A stretch of 64,000 nt of DNA. It comes from Mytilus trossulus. Its lineage: Eukaryota; Mollusca; Bivalvia; Mytilida; Mytilidae. The DNA is taken from NCBI RefSeq assembly GCF_036588685.1, contig NC_086374.1, positions 64,974,457 through 65,038,456 of the forward strand. Direction: 5' to 3'. The translations under genes and the position numbers were made by a program. Numbering within the stretch: position 1 is the first letter of the stretch; each line of letters opens with the position of its first letter. The notes beneath the pieces were generated by a model. It was not told the DNA's origin. It ran no database searches and was given only the letters and a program-made list of their open reading frames with translations. Below are positions 11,985 to 23,365 of the stretch, piece by piece.

Positions 11985-12790
11985 ACTAAAGACCATTTTT
12001 CTACATGCACATCATTTGATGTGGAAGTTTTGCCGACAGTTGTATATAATAATGTTAAGGCGTTCATCAGATGCAAGAGGAAGTTCCATCAAAATTGGAC
12101 AAAGTGTTCTACGTTTGATATCCAAACCATAGTCTGCAGGATCTATTGTCAACTTATTCTGACATCCATTTTTGGCACTGATATTACACTCTGAGACTAT
12201 TAAATTGCCCTGAATCTGATGTTGCTGGTGAACTTTTCACCTGAACCGATGTGATTCCAGTAACTCTTGATGTGAATTTTTTCCGGAGAAGAATTTGAAG
12301 TCCTTAAAGAGGAAGTCCTCCATATAAACACCTGAGCAATTCTTCTCCTGCTTCCCAATAATCCTTTAGTCTTGGACATTCCATATTTTCATTTTTTTTT
12401 TTTTTTACTGTCATATTATCAGATTTAGAAATAACTCTTTTGCATTGCTGATTCACATGATTAATAAATAAGACTTATAAGTCCGCATAGCTGTTAGCGC
12501 AAATAAAAAGATCTGCATCATCAGTTGCATTCTTACTTCTAATGTCATTACCTTAAGCTTATCACAAAGCATTTTAATATGAGCTTGTGTGTTAGGACTA
12601 TGAACATGAAAAAGTCCTTTTTGGTTAAGGATAACAGATTTTTTTTCTTCATCAATACTTCATACTTAGTAGGACAGACCGTAAAACCAAGTACAGAGGA
12701 AGGGGCGAATCCCAACAAGCATAATCGGTACTATCTATGCCAGCTTGTGCAGACTATAACAGTGCCATTCACTGGTGTTTGATACTGTAC
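11985..12790 (-). pseudogene. decayed intronless coding remnant, unknown family
   Basis: The minus strand carries several adjacent frames that look like protein but are broken by stops and shifts: near 12750 a GTVIVCTSWHR-like stretch, near 12550-12580 a HSPNTQAHIKMLCDKLKVMT-like stretch, near 12480-12530 NATDDADLFICANSYADL, and near 11990-12080 a run ending in FPIAKSDFTDE. I do not recognise the family. Coding-like codons scattered over three frames suggest an old retrocopy or a mobile-element gene. It may also be chance in AT-rich DNA. Confidence 0.3.
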
Positions 12791-13059
12791 TAGTAATCAG
12801 CACAAATAAGCTACTGATACAAGGAAAGAACGAGACAGGGTAGACACTCTTGCGATTCTTGAGTTCTCAGTAAAAGAAATCCTTTTACTTATGATGTTTT
12901 ATTTATAAATGGAACAGGTGTTGAGGCAGAGCATAATGTTAACGTTGAAAAAACGGAAAGTATTGGAAATAAAACGTTAAAATTGATAAAAGCGATGTAT
13001 TCCAGTATGAATTATCCAGCGCTCCTTCTTCTATGTTTGAATGCAACTGAGACATTACA

Positions 13060-13225
13060 CAAACTATTTTGACTAGACTATACATAAGTATAAAGCCAAA
13101 TAAGTACAAAGTTGATGAACATTGAGGACCCAAAAAGTCCAAAAAGTTGTGCCAAATACAGCTAAGGTAAAATATTCCTGGCATAAGAAAATCTTAAGTT
13201 TTTGCGAAAAATTCAAAGTTTTGTA
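13060..13225 (+). repeat. dispersed repeat family A, fragment
   Basis: Contains ACAAAGTTGATGAACATTGA, CCAAAAAGTTGTGCCAAATA and AAAATTCAAAGTTTTGTAA in the order seen in 26155-26270. It is diverged and truncated. Confidence 0.6.
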
Positions 13226-13920
13226 ACAGGAAATCTTTATCAGATTTTTCTTTGAAATTTTCTCAAATAGGAATTTTCCGGATGATAAAAAATTTGAATA
13301 TCAATTTCATTTTTTTAGGACTGCCATTATTATTCACATATTTAGTTCTCTTTTCTGATAAATAAAAGCCTTTATAAATCACACAGCAATCAATTGTTTT
13401 AATATGATTAAAGTCATAAGAAACGAATGGTCGGTTAAAAAATAACGTTCTTCCAATTCTTGAACCAATGCATACAAACCTCATAAACTTAGTCTGCAGT
13501 ACACGAATTTATATTTTTTTTCGTGTAAATTTCGTATAATCGTCTTTTTTTCAATCGGTCAGTGTTGTTGTGAAAATATGGCAGGTAATTAAAGTTCGTA
13601 TTTTGAAGCTGAAGTCTAACGATTGTCACCTGTTTGATAACAATCGGCAAAAAATATATAAAAAGCATGGAAATTGAGCACGTGTTTAACATGTAAATTC
13701 AGATAAGAGTTTATTTTAAGGACATCCATGCGTATTGCGATCACCGGATTTTTACGAGATGGGTCACACTGAGGTCACTTTTGCATACGGAAAATATATG
13801 TCGGAGGAATTGCTTCCTATGAGAAAGCAATTGAAATAAAGCAAACTTTTTTCTAAATATGAATAAATTAAGGAATGTTCTTCAGAAAAAAGTATATGTA
13901 CATCAGTTTTATAATGAAAA

Positions 13921-14270
13921 CTATCCATTGAGGTATAAAAAAAACATATGCATTATTTTTTTTAATTTTAGGTTTCTTATGACTTTAAGTACATAATATT
14001 CAACATCTTCAATTTTGTATCCTATTACAAGATTTTTTTGACAGAAAACATGGTGACCAATATTAAGATACATAGATATTTTGTGTACTAATGTCCAATA
14101 ATTTTTTGCCCATGTACATTCAAAGAAAATATGATTGTAGCTATCAGATTTAAAACATAGCATACAGTTTTCACTATTGATTACTTTACAGCGGTACAGA
14201 TTATGGTTGATAGCTAAAATTTAATGCAGTAATTTCAATCTAAACATTTCTAATCTATTATATTTCAAAA
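13921..14270 (-). mobile_element. LINE fragment with zinc-finger tail (zf-RVT type)
   Basis: Minus-strand reading gives a HKILAINHNLYRCKVI-like lead, then ENCMLCFKSDSYNHIFFEC, then WAKNYW. The C-x2-C ... H-x4-C pattern followed by aromatic residues is what the C-terminal finger of many non-LTR retrotransposon ORF2 proteins looks like. Only this end remains, and the frame ends at 13921. It is not the same copy as 14822-15130. Confidence 0.6.
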
Positions 14271-14821
14271 AAAAGAGAAAAAAAAGAAAGGTAAAATATG
14301 GATTTTTTTAAATAAAACAAATAACATTTTCGCAAAATATTTTTTTTGGGTGTTTTTTTTTTCATGAGCAAAAACCTACTGGAAGCTCTTTGTTTGACCT
14401 GATTATAATATTACAAACAAAAGCAAACAAACAAATATTTTATTTGCCAATCACGGCGCCCAGAATGAGCAGAATAGTTATAATATAATTTTCAAACATA
14501 ATGTAAAGTAAATTCAAAATAGGTTAAACAAAGTACATAATATGATTGATTTTGATTTAGTTGATTGATATAATATTAAAGAAAATGAAGTAGGCAATTT
14601 GTAAATAATAAACATATATAATACAATATGACCAATAGTCTGTTATTCTGGTCCCTTTATTGGACAGCACACCTCGTAGTATATACTAATAATTTATCAA
14701 ATGTAAGAGAAATAACTTATGTAAATGCATATTTGATCATACATAATTTTATATAGAGAAATCTAATTTAATATTGTATTTCTGTTTATATTTAAAACCT
14801 CTAATAACTGACAAATTATTA

Positions 14822-15130
14822 TCAAAATGTTTTATCTTCATTTCCCATTAGCCAAATAAAAAGAGATTTATTATCAAGTTTTGAAATATTTTTATTTTTA
14901 CTATATATTTTGCTTAGAAAGGGATTTCTAACATTATCCAGAGTTTTACATGTTAAAAGAAAATGCATCTCATCTTCTATTTTCTCATTACAGAGTTTGC
15001 ATATTCTATTTTCTAATTTAATATTAAAATAACGACCTTTTTCTATTTCAAGTTTGTGAGCTCCAATTTTAAATCTTGTTAAAACGCATCTTTGAATATA
15101 TGGTAATTTCAATAAGTAAGGCAAATCTTA
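14822..15130 (-). mobile_element. LINE ORF2 C-terminal fragment
   Basis: A 100-residue minus-strand frame contains RFKIGAHKLEIEKGRY, then RICKLCNEKIEDEMHFLLTC, then NPFLSKIY. This is the C-x2-C-x8-H-x4-C type finger found at the end of some non-LTR ORF2 proteins. There is no reverse transcriptase upstream on the same strand, so it is a truncated remnant. Confidence 0.65.
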
Positions 15131-15182
15131 ATCATTAATGAAATGCAAAAAAGTGAAATAATAACCGATTTTAGCAGCCAGT

Positions 15183-16440
15183 ATGGTTCAATTTTGTCAA
15201 AATAAGCTAGAAAACATTTATTATGAACTTAGTAGCGACATTTCAACTGCAATCACCTACATCTTCCAAAAATCACTCGACACAGGAAAAATCCCAAAAG
15301 ATTGGAAACATGCAAATGTCTGTCCTGTTTTTAAAAAAGGTGATAAACACAACGCAATAAACTATAGACCTATATCTCTCACATGCATACTTTGTAAAAT
15401 CATGGAACACATAATAGCCAGCAGTATGATGGACCACCAAGAAAATAACAAAATCTTGTACGACCTTCAATACGGATTTCGAGCATCTAGATCATGTGAT
15501 CCAAACCAGTATCATTCATCCAAGAACTAGCAAAAAAAAACAACAGTAACATCCAAACAGACATAATTGTGATGGACTTTGCCAAAGACTTTGACAAAGT
15601 TCCTCACAAAAGACTTCTCTACAAACTGAAACATTATGGCATTGATCACAACACTTTAAAATGGATAGAAGATTTTCTCACATCTCGGACACAAACAGTG
15701 ATTATTGATGGTGTTCAGACAGACAAAATAAACGTAACATCTGGTGTTCCCCAAGGTACAGTTTTGGGTTCGATCCTGTTCCTTGTATATATAAATGACT
15801 CTAACTAATACATCAAACACAGTACCCTCAGATTATTTGCAGATGATAGCATACTTTATAAAACAATACGAAACAAAACAGACACACAAAATCTGCAAGA
15901 AGACATCACATCAGCAGCAAAATGGGAGAAGGGCTGACTCATGTCATTCCATCCAGACAAGTGTTCAGCCCTTCAGATAACAACCAAGAAAAACCCATTA
16001 AAATTTGACTATACTCTCCATCAACATGTACTTCAGAAAGAAACATCCCCAAAATATCTTGGAATAACTATACAAACTGATCTAAAATGGAACAAACATG
16101 TAAACAATATCACAGCTGCAGCCACACAAAAGCTGAACTTTATTAAAAGAAATTCAAAAGCAGTCAAAGAAAAAGCATACATTGCACTAGTAAGACCAAA
16201 GCTAGAATACAGCAGCCGCGTCTGGGACCCACACACCAAATCACAAACACACCAACTTGAGATGGTCCAGCACAAAGCAGCATGGTACACATGCAACATA
16301 TACCATAACACAAGCTCAGTCACTGAAATGCTGCAAACACTTAATTGGGTCAAACATTTGAGAAAAGACGAATTAAAACCCGCATCATTTTCCTCTACAA
16401 AATAATACATCATCTTGTTGCCATATATCCGACAGACCTA
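15183..16440 (+). mobile_element. non-LTR retrotransposon reverse transcriptase, decayed
   Basis: Across several shifted frames the plus strand gives the ordered reverse-transcriptase blocks of a Jockey/CR1-like LINE: IPKDWKHANVCPVFKKGDK, NYRPISLTCILCKIMEHII, YGFRASRSC (15183-15530); MDFAKDFDKVPHKRLLYKL and TSGVPQGTVLGSILFLVYIN (15569-15808); a LFADDSILYKT block near 15832-15862 carrying the catalytic Asp pair; and MSFHPDKCSALQ, PKYLGITIQTDLKWNKHV, LVRPKLEYSSRVWDPHTK (15941-16405). At least three frame breaks and a stop between blocks make it inactive. No endonuclease domain is seen upstream. Confidence 0.92.
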
Positions 16441-16662
16441 CTTACACAATCTGATATAAGAACACGACCATATTCACATATTTATTCTTTCAGACCCATA
16501 AGATAAGATTATTTACACTTCTGATATTCAGGCCGAGAGATACTTCTTTAAAAAACTGTTTAACACTGTATTGCATGTGATACAACTGAATTCGGATATT
16601 GTGTTCTTGTGTACAATTTGGAGTGAAGTATGGCGTTCATTATCATTGAACTAGTATATACA

Positions 16663-16950
16663 TTTGTTTAGGGGGCAGCTGAAAGACGCCTCCAGGTGCG
16701 TGAATTTCTTGCTGCATTGAAGACGTGTTGGTGACCTTCTGTTGTTGTCTGTTCTATGGTTGGGTTGTTGTCTCTTTGATCCATTCCCCATTTTCATTCT
16801 CAATTTATTCTTATTCAGTTTGCCTTCATTCAACTCGGTCGTTAATAATTCAGTATATTTTAACTCCCATGCGATATGTACACCATGCAGGTGATTAAGC
16901 CCCTCCAACTGGGCTCTGCTCACCTGCGTTGACACATCCTTTCAATTCAA
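16663..16950 (-). repeat. dispersed repeat family C
   Basis: Contains GGGGCAGCTGAAAGACGCCT, ATGGTTGGGTTGTTGTCTC and a CATTTTCATTCTCAATT end. It matches 39374-39515 and, inverted, 23243-23365. The 94-residue open frame here reads through the repeat. Confidence 0.7.
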
Positions 16951-17279
16951 ATAAGACCTCATACACGGGGGTAACTTCGATATTTTTTTGGTAGGGGTGT
17001 GCCATTTTTGCCTCAAAAAACGTACCCATTTTAATATAACATTCACTGAAATTCAGTACCTATAGTTATATAAATATTTAAGAAAGAATGACCTATACTT
17101 ATATACAATATTTAAAATATACTAGAACACACCCGTGATATCGCGGGTCCGTGACTGAATTAAGGTATATAACTATGCGCAAGCCTTATTTTAGTATTAG
17201 TATTGTCATCTGATAGAGTCATGCCGATTATAAGATACACAGTATTTCTCTGCTTTCAAATCTTTCTGTTTGAACCCGT

Positions 17280-17430
17280 CTAACTGGAACGGATCACTTA
17301 TTGGTAATATTAATTATTTGGGAAACAAAAGGTCCTGGAATGGAGTATTTTTTAATCAACAACATTGTCCTATATTAGTTATGAATAAAGATGAATTCTT
17401 TGATTCGCTGTTTTACGTCATGTATGCCCA
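17280..17430. repeat. direct repeat, left copy
   Basis: Paired with 17652-17800. Shared blocks in order: TTGGTAATATTAATTA, AAACAAAAGG(T/G)CCTGGA, CTATATTAGT and GAATTCTTTGATTCG. The spacing between the copies is about 370 bases. Confidence 0.65.
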
Positions 17431-17651
17431 CTAAAAAATTGAAAACTGTCCCTCATTTTTAGTCTTGTTATCTTAGAAAGTCTTACTGTATAGGTAGCTA
17501 TTTGACAATTAAGTAGTGTCAACCCTGTGACTATGACCCGTGTATATAGCATATTAACCCTGAATACACCGTTTGGTGGTGCGCCTGTCAGATGCGGAAC
17601 GTACAGATTAGGTAATAGGTAACAGGTGAATATACTATTGGTATCGGTATC

Positions 17652-17800
17652 GGACTCGACCCGGAACTTCTTAATTATTGGCAATATTAATTACGTGGTA
17701 AACAAAAGGGCCTGGAGTGGTGTAATTTTCAATCTACACCCTTGTACTATATTAGTGATATATAAAGTTGAATTCTTTGATTCGTCGTTTTTACGTGATG
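17652..17800. repeat. direct repeat, right copy
   Basis: Partner of 17280-17430, with small indels. The short ORFs in this area (17418-17684, 17626-17808, 17691-17891) follow the repeat and have no support as genes. Confidence 0.65.
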
Positions 17801-18417
17801 ACGGCTGAAAAAATGGACTTCGTAATTTTAGTATTATAGATATGATATTTTTAAATGTCAAATACTTCCATGCAGAAAGGTGCACATTCAATCAGATTTG
17901 CAGAAGAATAGATTGAATTTATATATGATATGTAGATCATACCCCAGATCAATATACAGTTATCAAACGTGAATGCATTTTAATATAGGATGTCATTAAA
18001 AAGGAGGGTCATTTTTATATAAAATCTCGCAAAATTATGACCCATATTTTTGGCACATCCCCGTATACCCAATAATAGGAAGTTACCCCCCCCCCCCGTG
18101 ACCTCATAACTTAAATTAATTACGATCAAAGCACTATGATTGTCGTATGGTAGTATCGGTCAAATGTAAATTATTTATAAAACCGAAAGTGAGTTATCGA
18201 TCTATATTTGACCGGAAGTGATGTTCTATTACTATAGCTAGACAAATAAACCTTCATTCAATTCACCTAGTAACTTTGTTTTATAAAATACAAGCAATAT
18301 GTTTTGCAAAAGGGACCAAACATATAAAGTATTTTACATGGACACACGCCATTTTGAAAATCAAAGATGGCCGCCATGATCGAATAGATTTTTTTCATGG
18401 CTACCCCCTTTATATGA

Positions 18418-18985
18418 TTAAGGGAGCTCGCGGGTCTAAATCAACATTTTTTTCTAATATAGGATTTCGCTAATTTTTTCTTTGATTAATCTGTAACTTA
18501 TACCTAATAAAAATATAAAATAAAAATATGGGGTCACCGTTCATTTAAGCTCACAATCTGCCTCCGACAAAAGCATACATTTTTTTTAGTGTCCTTTTTT
18601 TCTGTTGAACTAATAGGAGAAATATTGGTAATATCGAAATAAAAAAAAACTTAATAATAAAGAAATCGCTTAAATTTTTAAATTATTTAGTTGATGCACA
18701 GCTTGTTTGAAAACAATGATAAAAATATAAAGGTCACCAATGAGTGAAAAATTATATTTCAATTTAAACGTAAAAAAATTACATTTTTGCATCAAAGGGA
18801 GATAATTTGGAGCTTTTTCAATGATATAAACATTTTTAAAGTCATCTGTGGCCAAACCAATGATTTGTCCGGGTGATATTCGTATCATAGCATAAAGTAG
18901 TAACTACTAAAAAGTGTGATAAATAAAATTTGTAATGAAAAAAAAATGTTTTAATTTTTAGCTGATATGTTTGTACCCGCGAGCC
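18418..18985. mobile_element. probable TIR element (TTAAGGGAGCTCGC ends)
   Basis: The left end TTAAGGGAGCTCGCGGGT is mirrored by a diverged inverted end with ACCCGCGAGC near 18976-18984. A second element with TTAAGGGAGTTCGCTT and inverted AGCTCCCTTAA ends lies at 42919-43317. There is no transposase. ORFs inside are short and A/T-driven. Confidence 0.45.
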
Positions 18986-19122
18986 TTGTTAAATACAACT
19001 AAACACAGGCGCTTGGGTATATGATACATTTTTTTTTTTTTTTTAATTAAAATATTCAATTTTTTATATTTATAATGCATATCTATCACTTCTATGCATG
19101 TCTCCCCTAGTTTCGAGTAATT

Positions 19123-19219
19123 TAAACGACTTAGTGAAAATACCAAATTTTACTATCCATACTAAGAAATTTCTTAGAATGGATAGTAAAATTTGGTATC
19201 TTCTCCAAGTCGTTTAAAT
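19123..19219. repeat. near-perfect hairpin, arms about 45 bases
   Basis: AATTTAAACGACTT and ATACCAAATTTTACTATCCA on the left are mirrored by TGGATAGTAAAATTTGGTAT and AAGTCGTTTAAAT on the right, with a tiny loop around 19167-19176. Confidence 0.85.
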
Positions 19220-19755
19220 CACTTATAGTGTAATAGAAATAGAACAAATCATGAAAACTTGATATTGACCAACGAATAATGAAAAAGAGGTCGATAATTA
19301 GATGAACTCTGCCCGACAAAATTGTTCACCTAAACAGCATCCTATTTATCAAAGAAAATTAGCCTCGTTGCTAATAGTGTGTCTGTATCTGAGAAGAAAC
19401 TTAATAGCTTAGCATTGACCAATGAACCATGAAAATAAGGTCAAGTTCAGAAGTATCATTCCATATTCCAAATATAGTTTACCTTCTGCTTACAGTATCC
19501 AAGAAACTGGCTTATCGTGTAACTTTAAACTTGATCACTGATCAATGAAATGAGGCTGAGGTCAGGCGAGCTTTGTCTACTGGACATAAAAACATTGCAA
19601 GGAACTATAACTTCAAATAGATTTATCGTATTATTCATAAGATTTTTTTTTTAAATGACGTAATAAAATATAAACTTTCATCTCATAAACATGCTTAACC
19701 CCGCCGTAATTTTGCGTCTGTCCCAAGTCAGGAGCCTTTGGCCTTTGATCATCTT

Positions 19756-20770
19756 CAGGGGCGGATCCAGGATATCCAGTTATGAGTGCGCAAAGTTTTA
19801 TTTCGCCGATCGGATCGATGCGAAAGAATTTTGGAGTTTTTTTTAGGTAAAACTATTGAAATATTCTTCTAAAGGGGTGAAATGTAGATATCTCGAACTG
19901 TTGTGTGGTAAAATTAGCGAGAAATTAACAAGCTGAAACCGCCTTAATCCACACCTGACAACAATCTACAGATAGACAGGCGGACAGACGGACGCAAAGT
20001 GAGACGAGACAGATCACAATTGCTCACCTGACCAATATATTTTTCAAACGAAAATTTCTACTTTTACCAGCATTTTTTAATTGTCCTTTCATACTATCTG
20101 TTTTTTACTTTTTTGATTTTCGGAGGTCGTGTCAGACTTCACTGTGTTCACCACAAACAACTAAAATCAGAATGAGATGCATTTACGCAGTTATATTTAT
20201 TTTCTTGGGATCCCAATCATACAGAAATACGGTACAGAATTCAGCTAAACATTTAGGTTGCAAGTGAGAAATAAATAATATAGACACAGAGAAAGTTCAA
20301 ACAAATTAGTAAACTAACCTTTCGCTAGGAACAGAATTTCAATCTTTCATTACGGATATAATAAAAGAATCTCACTGTTTTCTTGACCGTGTCATGATGA
20401 AATTGTGAAAGTGAGTAAGGGATGTTTTGGAACTTCGATTATCAAACAAATTGATTATAAAAACCGCAAATACAATGTAACATTTGTTTTTACTTTAACT
20501 GCTAAAACCTATTATATTTGTCATCAAACGCAGCTACGCCTTTGACACCTTCCTTTGAAGTTATTTATTGAACTTTAATAAAGCGTAGGTCAGTTGATTA
20601 ATAATCACGTTGATTATGTTAAACTGACTGCTTTATATCATACTTTGAATGTTAACAAAGATTGAATGGTCTCTTCTGATACTTAAATATGTTGAAGTCA
20701 ACCCATGCTTTGCAAATTTAAGGGGGGGGGGGGGCACGCCCACCACGCCCCCGCCTAAATCCGCCCACTA
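19756..20770. mobile_element. possible hAT-like non-autonomous element
   Basis: The left end CAGGGGCGGATCCAGGATAT and the right end CCTAAATCCGCCCACT are the inverted-end style seen in two shorter elements at 25219-25370 and 27309-27447. There is no transposase ORF inside. The pairing of these two ends is inferred from orientation and distance; they could belong to different copies. Confidence 0.4.
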
Positions 20771-20839
20771 CAGTACATTGAAAACTAATTTTAAAAACAC
20801 AAACCCATCCAAAATCCGGGGTTGAATTAAGGTGATTCG

Positions 20840-21110
20840 TAAATTAAAAAGATACTCTCTCAATGTTCCACCCGTCGTGTTGCTCCTGTCAAGAACATTA
20901 ACTCGCTGTGTCCTGGGAATATCGGAATGAACAGTTGTGACGACGATATTCTATGATGGTCAACCAAATTATGATTGCTTCTGTAAAACTTTCCAAAGGG
21001 ATGATTTCGATTTTGCCACCAGTAACCTATTGGTCGGTAAAATCTTTGAAGAATAAAGTAACAAGTAAGCAGGAGCCACAATTGGTTCTCATATGGATGC
21101 CAATTGATTT
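20840..21110 (-). mobile_element. Penelope-like element fragment (C-terminal part)
   Basis: The minus strand reads KFYRSNHNLVDHHRISSSQ, the conserved stretch that in intact elements of this type follows the reverse transcriptase (KFYGRHHNLV-like). The DNA also aligns with 28985-29110 around TGGTCAACCAA. It lies just upstream of the first TIR-BIR gene. It is decayed, with stops upstream. Confidence 0.6.
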
Positions 21111-21375
21111 TTGAAAAACTCTTAATTTGAAAATAAAAGCCACATGCATCATGAGGGTGTCATTTACTTGAAATGTTGTTTGAATCAAAGTTTATGGTGA
21201 GTATTTGGCAGAAAAGCTATATGTATGTGTTGGTAGGGATATTAATTGGACAAAGGATGGTTTAGTATGCAACATGTGTGAAAAATAGTTGTATGCCCTT
21301 TTAAAGTTTGACTCTAGATATAAGTGCGTGAAAAGTAATTTGTCTTTAAACAAAACAATTTCATATTTATTTCAG

Positions 21376-21562
21376 ATACAAATAATGATTGTAATGTGCA
21401 GCGACTCAATTTAACCCAACCACTTGAGGTGTTTGCTTCATCTGAATCGACAGCCAAGAACTGTAACTTAAATTCATATCTAAAGGAAATATTTTGCAAA
21501 AGAAGAACTTATACCAGATTATGCCATTCCTAATTTTATGGATCTTCAAGTAATACATCAAA
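21376..21562 (+). other. 5' exon or leader of the first TIR-BIR gene
   Basis: A TTATTTCAG acceptor at 21375 is followed by sequence homologous to the leader of the second copy (30246-30372), including GTGTTTGCTTCATCTGAATC. The frame open from the acceptor, which ends in VFASSES as in copy two, here runs into a TAA at about 21531. It therefore does not join the TIR frame, which is entered from the ATG at 21563. Either this is 5' UTR or the copy has lost an N-terminal extension. Confidence 0.45.
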
Positions 21563-23143
21563 ATGTACGAAGTGTTTATTCTGTATGATGATACAGATGG
21601 ATTTACTCAAAAAACTCTTTTTCCTATTTTCGATAACCAAAAGCTGGAATATTGTTCATTTAATCATTTTCCAGAAAAGACAAGAAGGGACAGCATAAAG
21701 ACATTAGATTCCTTTCCTGATAAAATACTTATCATATTATCTGAGGAGTTATGTCAAAATGAAATTGAAAAATATGATATTCATAATGTTCTTATGTATG
21801 CCGTCGAAATATACGGGAATGCTAGTAAAGTTTCTAATCGGGTTATTACTTATAAAACTACTGGATCAATAACTAAAGAGAATGGTTTATTTCCACTGTT
21901 GAAAACTACTATCATTTGTAACATATCAGATGAATCCATCAAGGATCTTGTATTGGAGATCAGATTAAAGATCATGCCATTTTGTAACATTCTGGCTAAA
22001 AATGAACTTGTTGGAACTTTAGGTATGCATGGATTAAGCATAAAACATTTAGAATCACAAATATTTGGTCTTACAATTTCAACACAAAATCTCTGTTTAC
22101 AAATAGACTTGGATGAATATTTCAGATATCGCAAAAAACACCTAGATCACAAAACCGTAGACGTTTTGGGACAAACGCAAGTTTTAAGAAGTCCTTATAC
22201 TAAAGTATTGATAATAATAGATAATAATTTAGACAGATTCAAAGAAGCCGTGTCCGATATTTCTGATATATGTTCATCTTTAATTAGTTGTACAAGTGAC
22301 TTTAAACCTATGAATTTAGTGTGTTCTGTTGCTGGAAAGTATGATTCTGCTGAAGAAAACTCTCTCAAGGGCATTTACCCAAATGCATGGTACGCTGTTT
22401 CACGAAAAGTTGTTGCTGATTTTGCACAGCCACGTTTTGAAAAATATAGTTGTGTTGAAGAAAGAAAGAATTCATTTCCTTCAGTATGGATTGAAAATGA
22501 TCTAGACCAGGTTAGCAAAATAGCCAAAGCTGGTTTTTTCTACCCAGGAGATGGATTAAATGGACAATGTTTTTCTTGTAGTTGCAGGCTTACAAATGTA
22601 AAATTTTACACAAATCCGCTTACTAAACATGCTTCCCAACACCCAGACTGTAAATTCATCAAAGAAACTTTACCAGAGGAAGAAATACAGAATGCAATTT
22701 TGCAATTCAACGATGTTAATACCAAAAATTATTTTGCATCTCAACTTGAAAAAACGTATTGCACTTTAAAATCTAGAAAGGAAACCTTTAAAGGTAGTGT
22801 TTGTAATATAAGTGCATCGGATGTAGAACGATGGGCAGAAGCTGGATTTTATTGTGTTGCGTTGAATACTATTCAGTGCTTCAAATGTTGTGTTAGACTC
22901 TTTCACATTCCACAAAATGTAAACATTTGGACAATACATGCAAACATATCTCCAACATGTCCGTATGTATATGAAAAGAAGGGAAATGAATTCTTATCAG
23001 ATTTGCGCCTTTCCAAAAAACTTTCAATTTGTCCAGAGCAAACAATCATAACGATTAAAGGAATGCATGACAGTACTCAAACTGACACTGAAGATGAGAA
23101 TACCAAAACCGAGACTGGGGAATATCTTTTCAGACCATGGTAG
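21563..23143 (+). CDS. TIR-like + two BIR domain protein, copy 1
   Basis: Single-exon ORF of 526 residues. Residues 1-140 have the pattern of a TIR domain: YEVFILYDD as the first strand, a CSFNHFP loop, then KILIILSEELCQNE as the strand and helix corresponding to TIR box 2-3. The usual Trp-Cys of that helix is missing, so enzymatic activity cannot be inferred. Residues about 145-288 match nothing I know, though KVLIIID looks like a buried strand. BIR 1 (290-370) has zinc ligands C336, C339, H356 and C363, spacing C-x2-C-x16-H-x6-C. BIR 2 (about 408-470) has C439, C442, H459 and C466 with the same spacing. A Thr/Glu-rich tail ends in FRPW. There is no RING, so it is not an IAP-type E3 ligase. 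By family knowledge TIR and BIR modules belong to innate immune and cell-death signalling; that role is inferred. Paralogue: 30373-31941. Confidence 0.88.
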   Translation: MYEVFILYDDTDGFTQKTLFPIFDNQKLEYCSFNHFPEKTRRDSIKTLDSFPDKILIILSEELCQNEIEKYDIHNVLMYAVEIYGNASKVSNRVITYKTTGSITKENGLFPLLKTTIICNISDESIKDLVLEIRLKIMPFCNILAKNELVGTLGMHGLSIKHLESQIFGLTISTQNLCLQIDLDEYFRYRKKHLDHKTVDVLGQTQVLRSPYTKVLIIIDNNLDRFKEAVSDISDICSSLISCTSDFKPMNLVCSVAGKYDSAEENSLKGIYPNAWYAVSRKVVADFAQPRFEKYSCVEERKNSFPSVWIENDLDQVSKIAKAGFFYPGDGLNGQCFSCSCRLTNVKFYTNPLTKHASQHPDCKFIKETLPEEEIQNAILQFNDVNTKNYFASQLEKTYCTLKSRKETFKGSVCNISASDVERWAEAGFYCVALNTIQCFKCCVRLFHIPQNVNIWTIHANISPTCPYVYEKKGNEFLSDLRLSKKLSICPEQTIITIKGMHDSTQTDTEDENTKTETGEYLFRPW

Positions 23144-23242
23144 TCACAACACAGGTCATAAGATAGCAGAGATATGTTTAGTTTTAGTTTGACTGTTTAT
23201 AACGCTTAACGCTTACATACCATATAACTAAGATGTATAATG

Positions 23243-23365
23243 AAATTGAGAATGGATATGGGAAATGTGTCAAACAGACAACATCCCGACCATAGAAAAA
23301 ACAACAGCAGAAGGTCACCAACAGGTCTTCAAAGTAGCGAGAAATTCCCGCACCCGGAGGCGTCC
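23243..23365 (-). mobile_element. family C repeat insertion with AATG target duplication
   Basis: The paralogous site at about 32096-32105 reads GTATAATGAGTATG without the insert. Here AATG occurs on both sides (23239-23242 and 23366-23369) of a 123-base piece beginning AAATTGAGAATGG and ending GGAGGCGTCC. This gives the ends of the inserted piece directly. The open frames 23240-23479 and 23265-23663 cross it. Confidence 0.7.

Noticed and set aside
16033-16413. 126-residue minus-strand ORF
   Set aside because: Antisense shadow of the LINE reverse transcriptase.
21563-23143. Calling the gene a classical IAP E3 ligase
   Set aside because: No RING follows the BIR domains; the ORF ends in FRPW after a Thr/Glu-rich tail.
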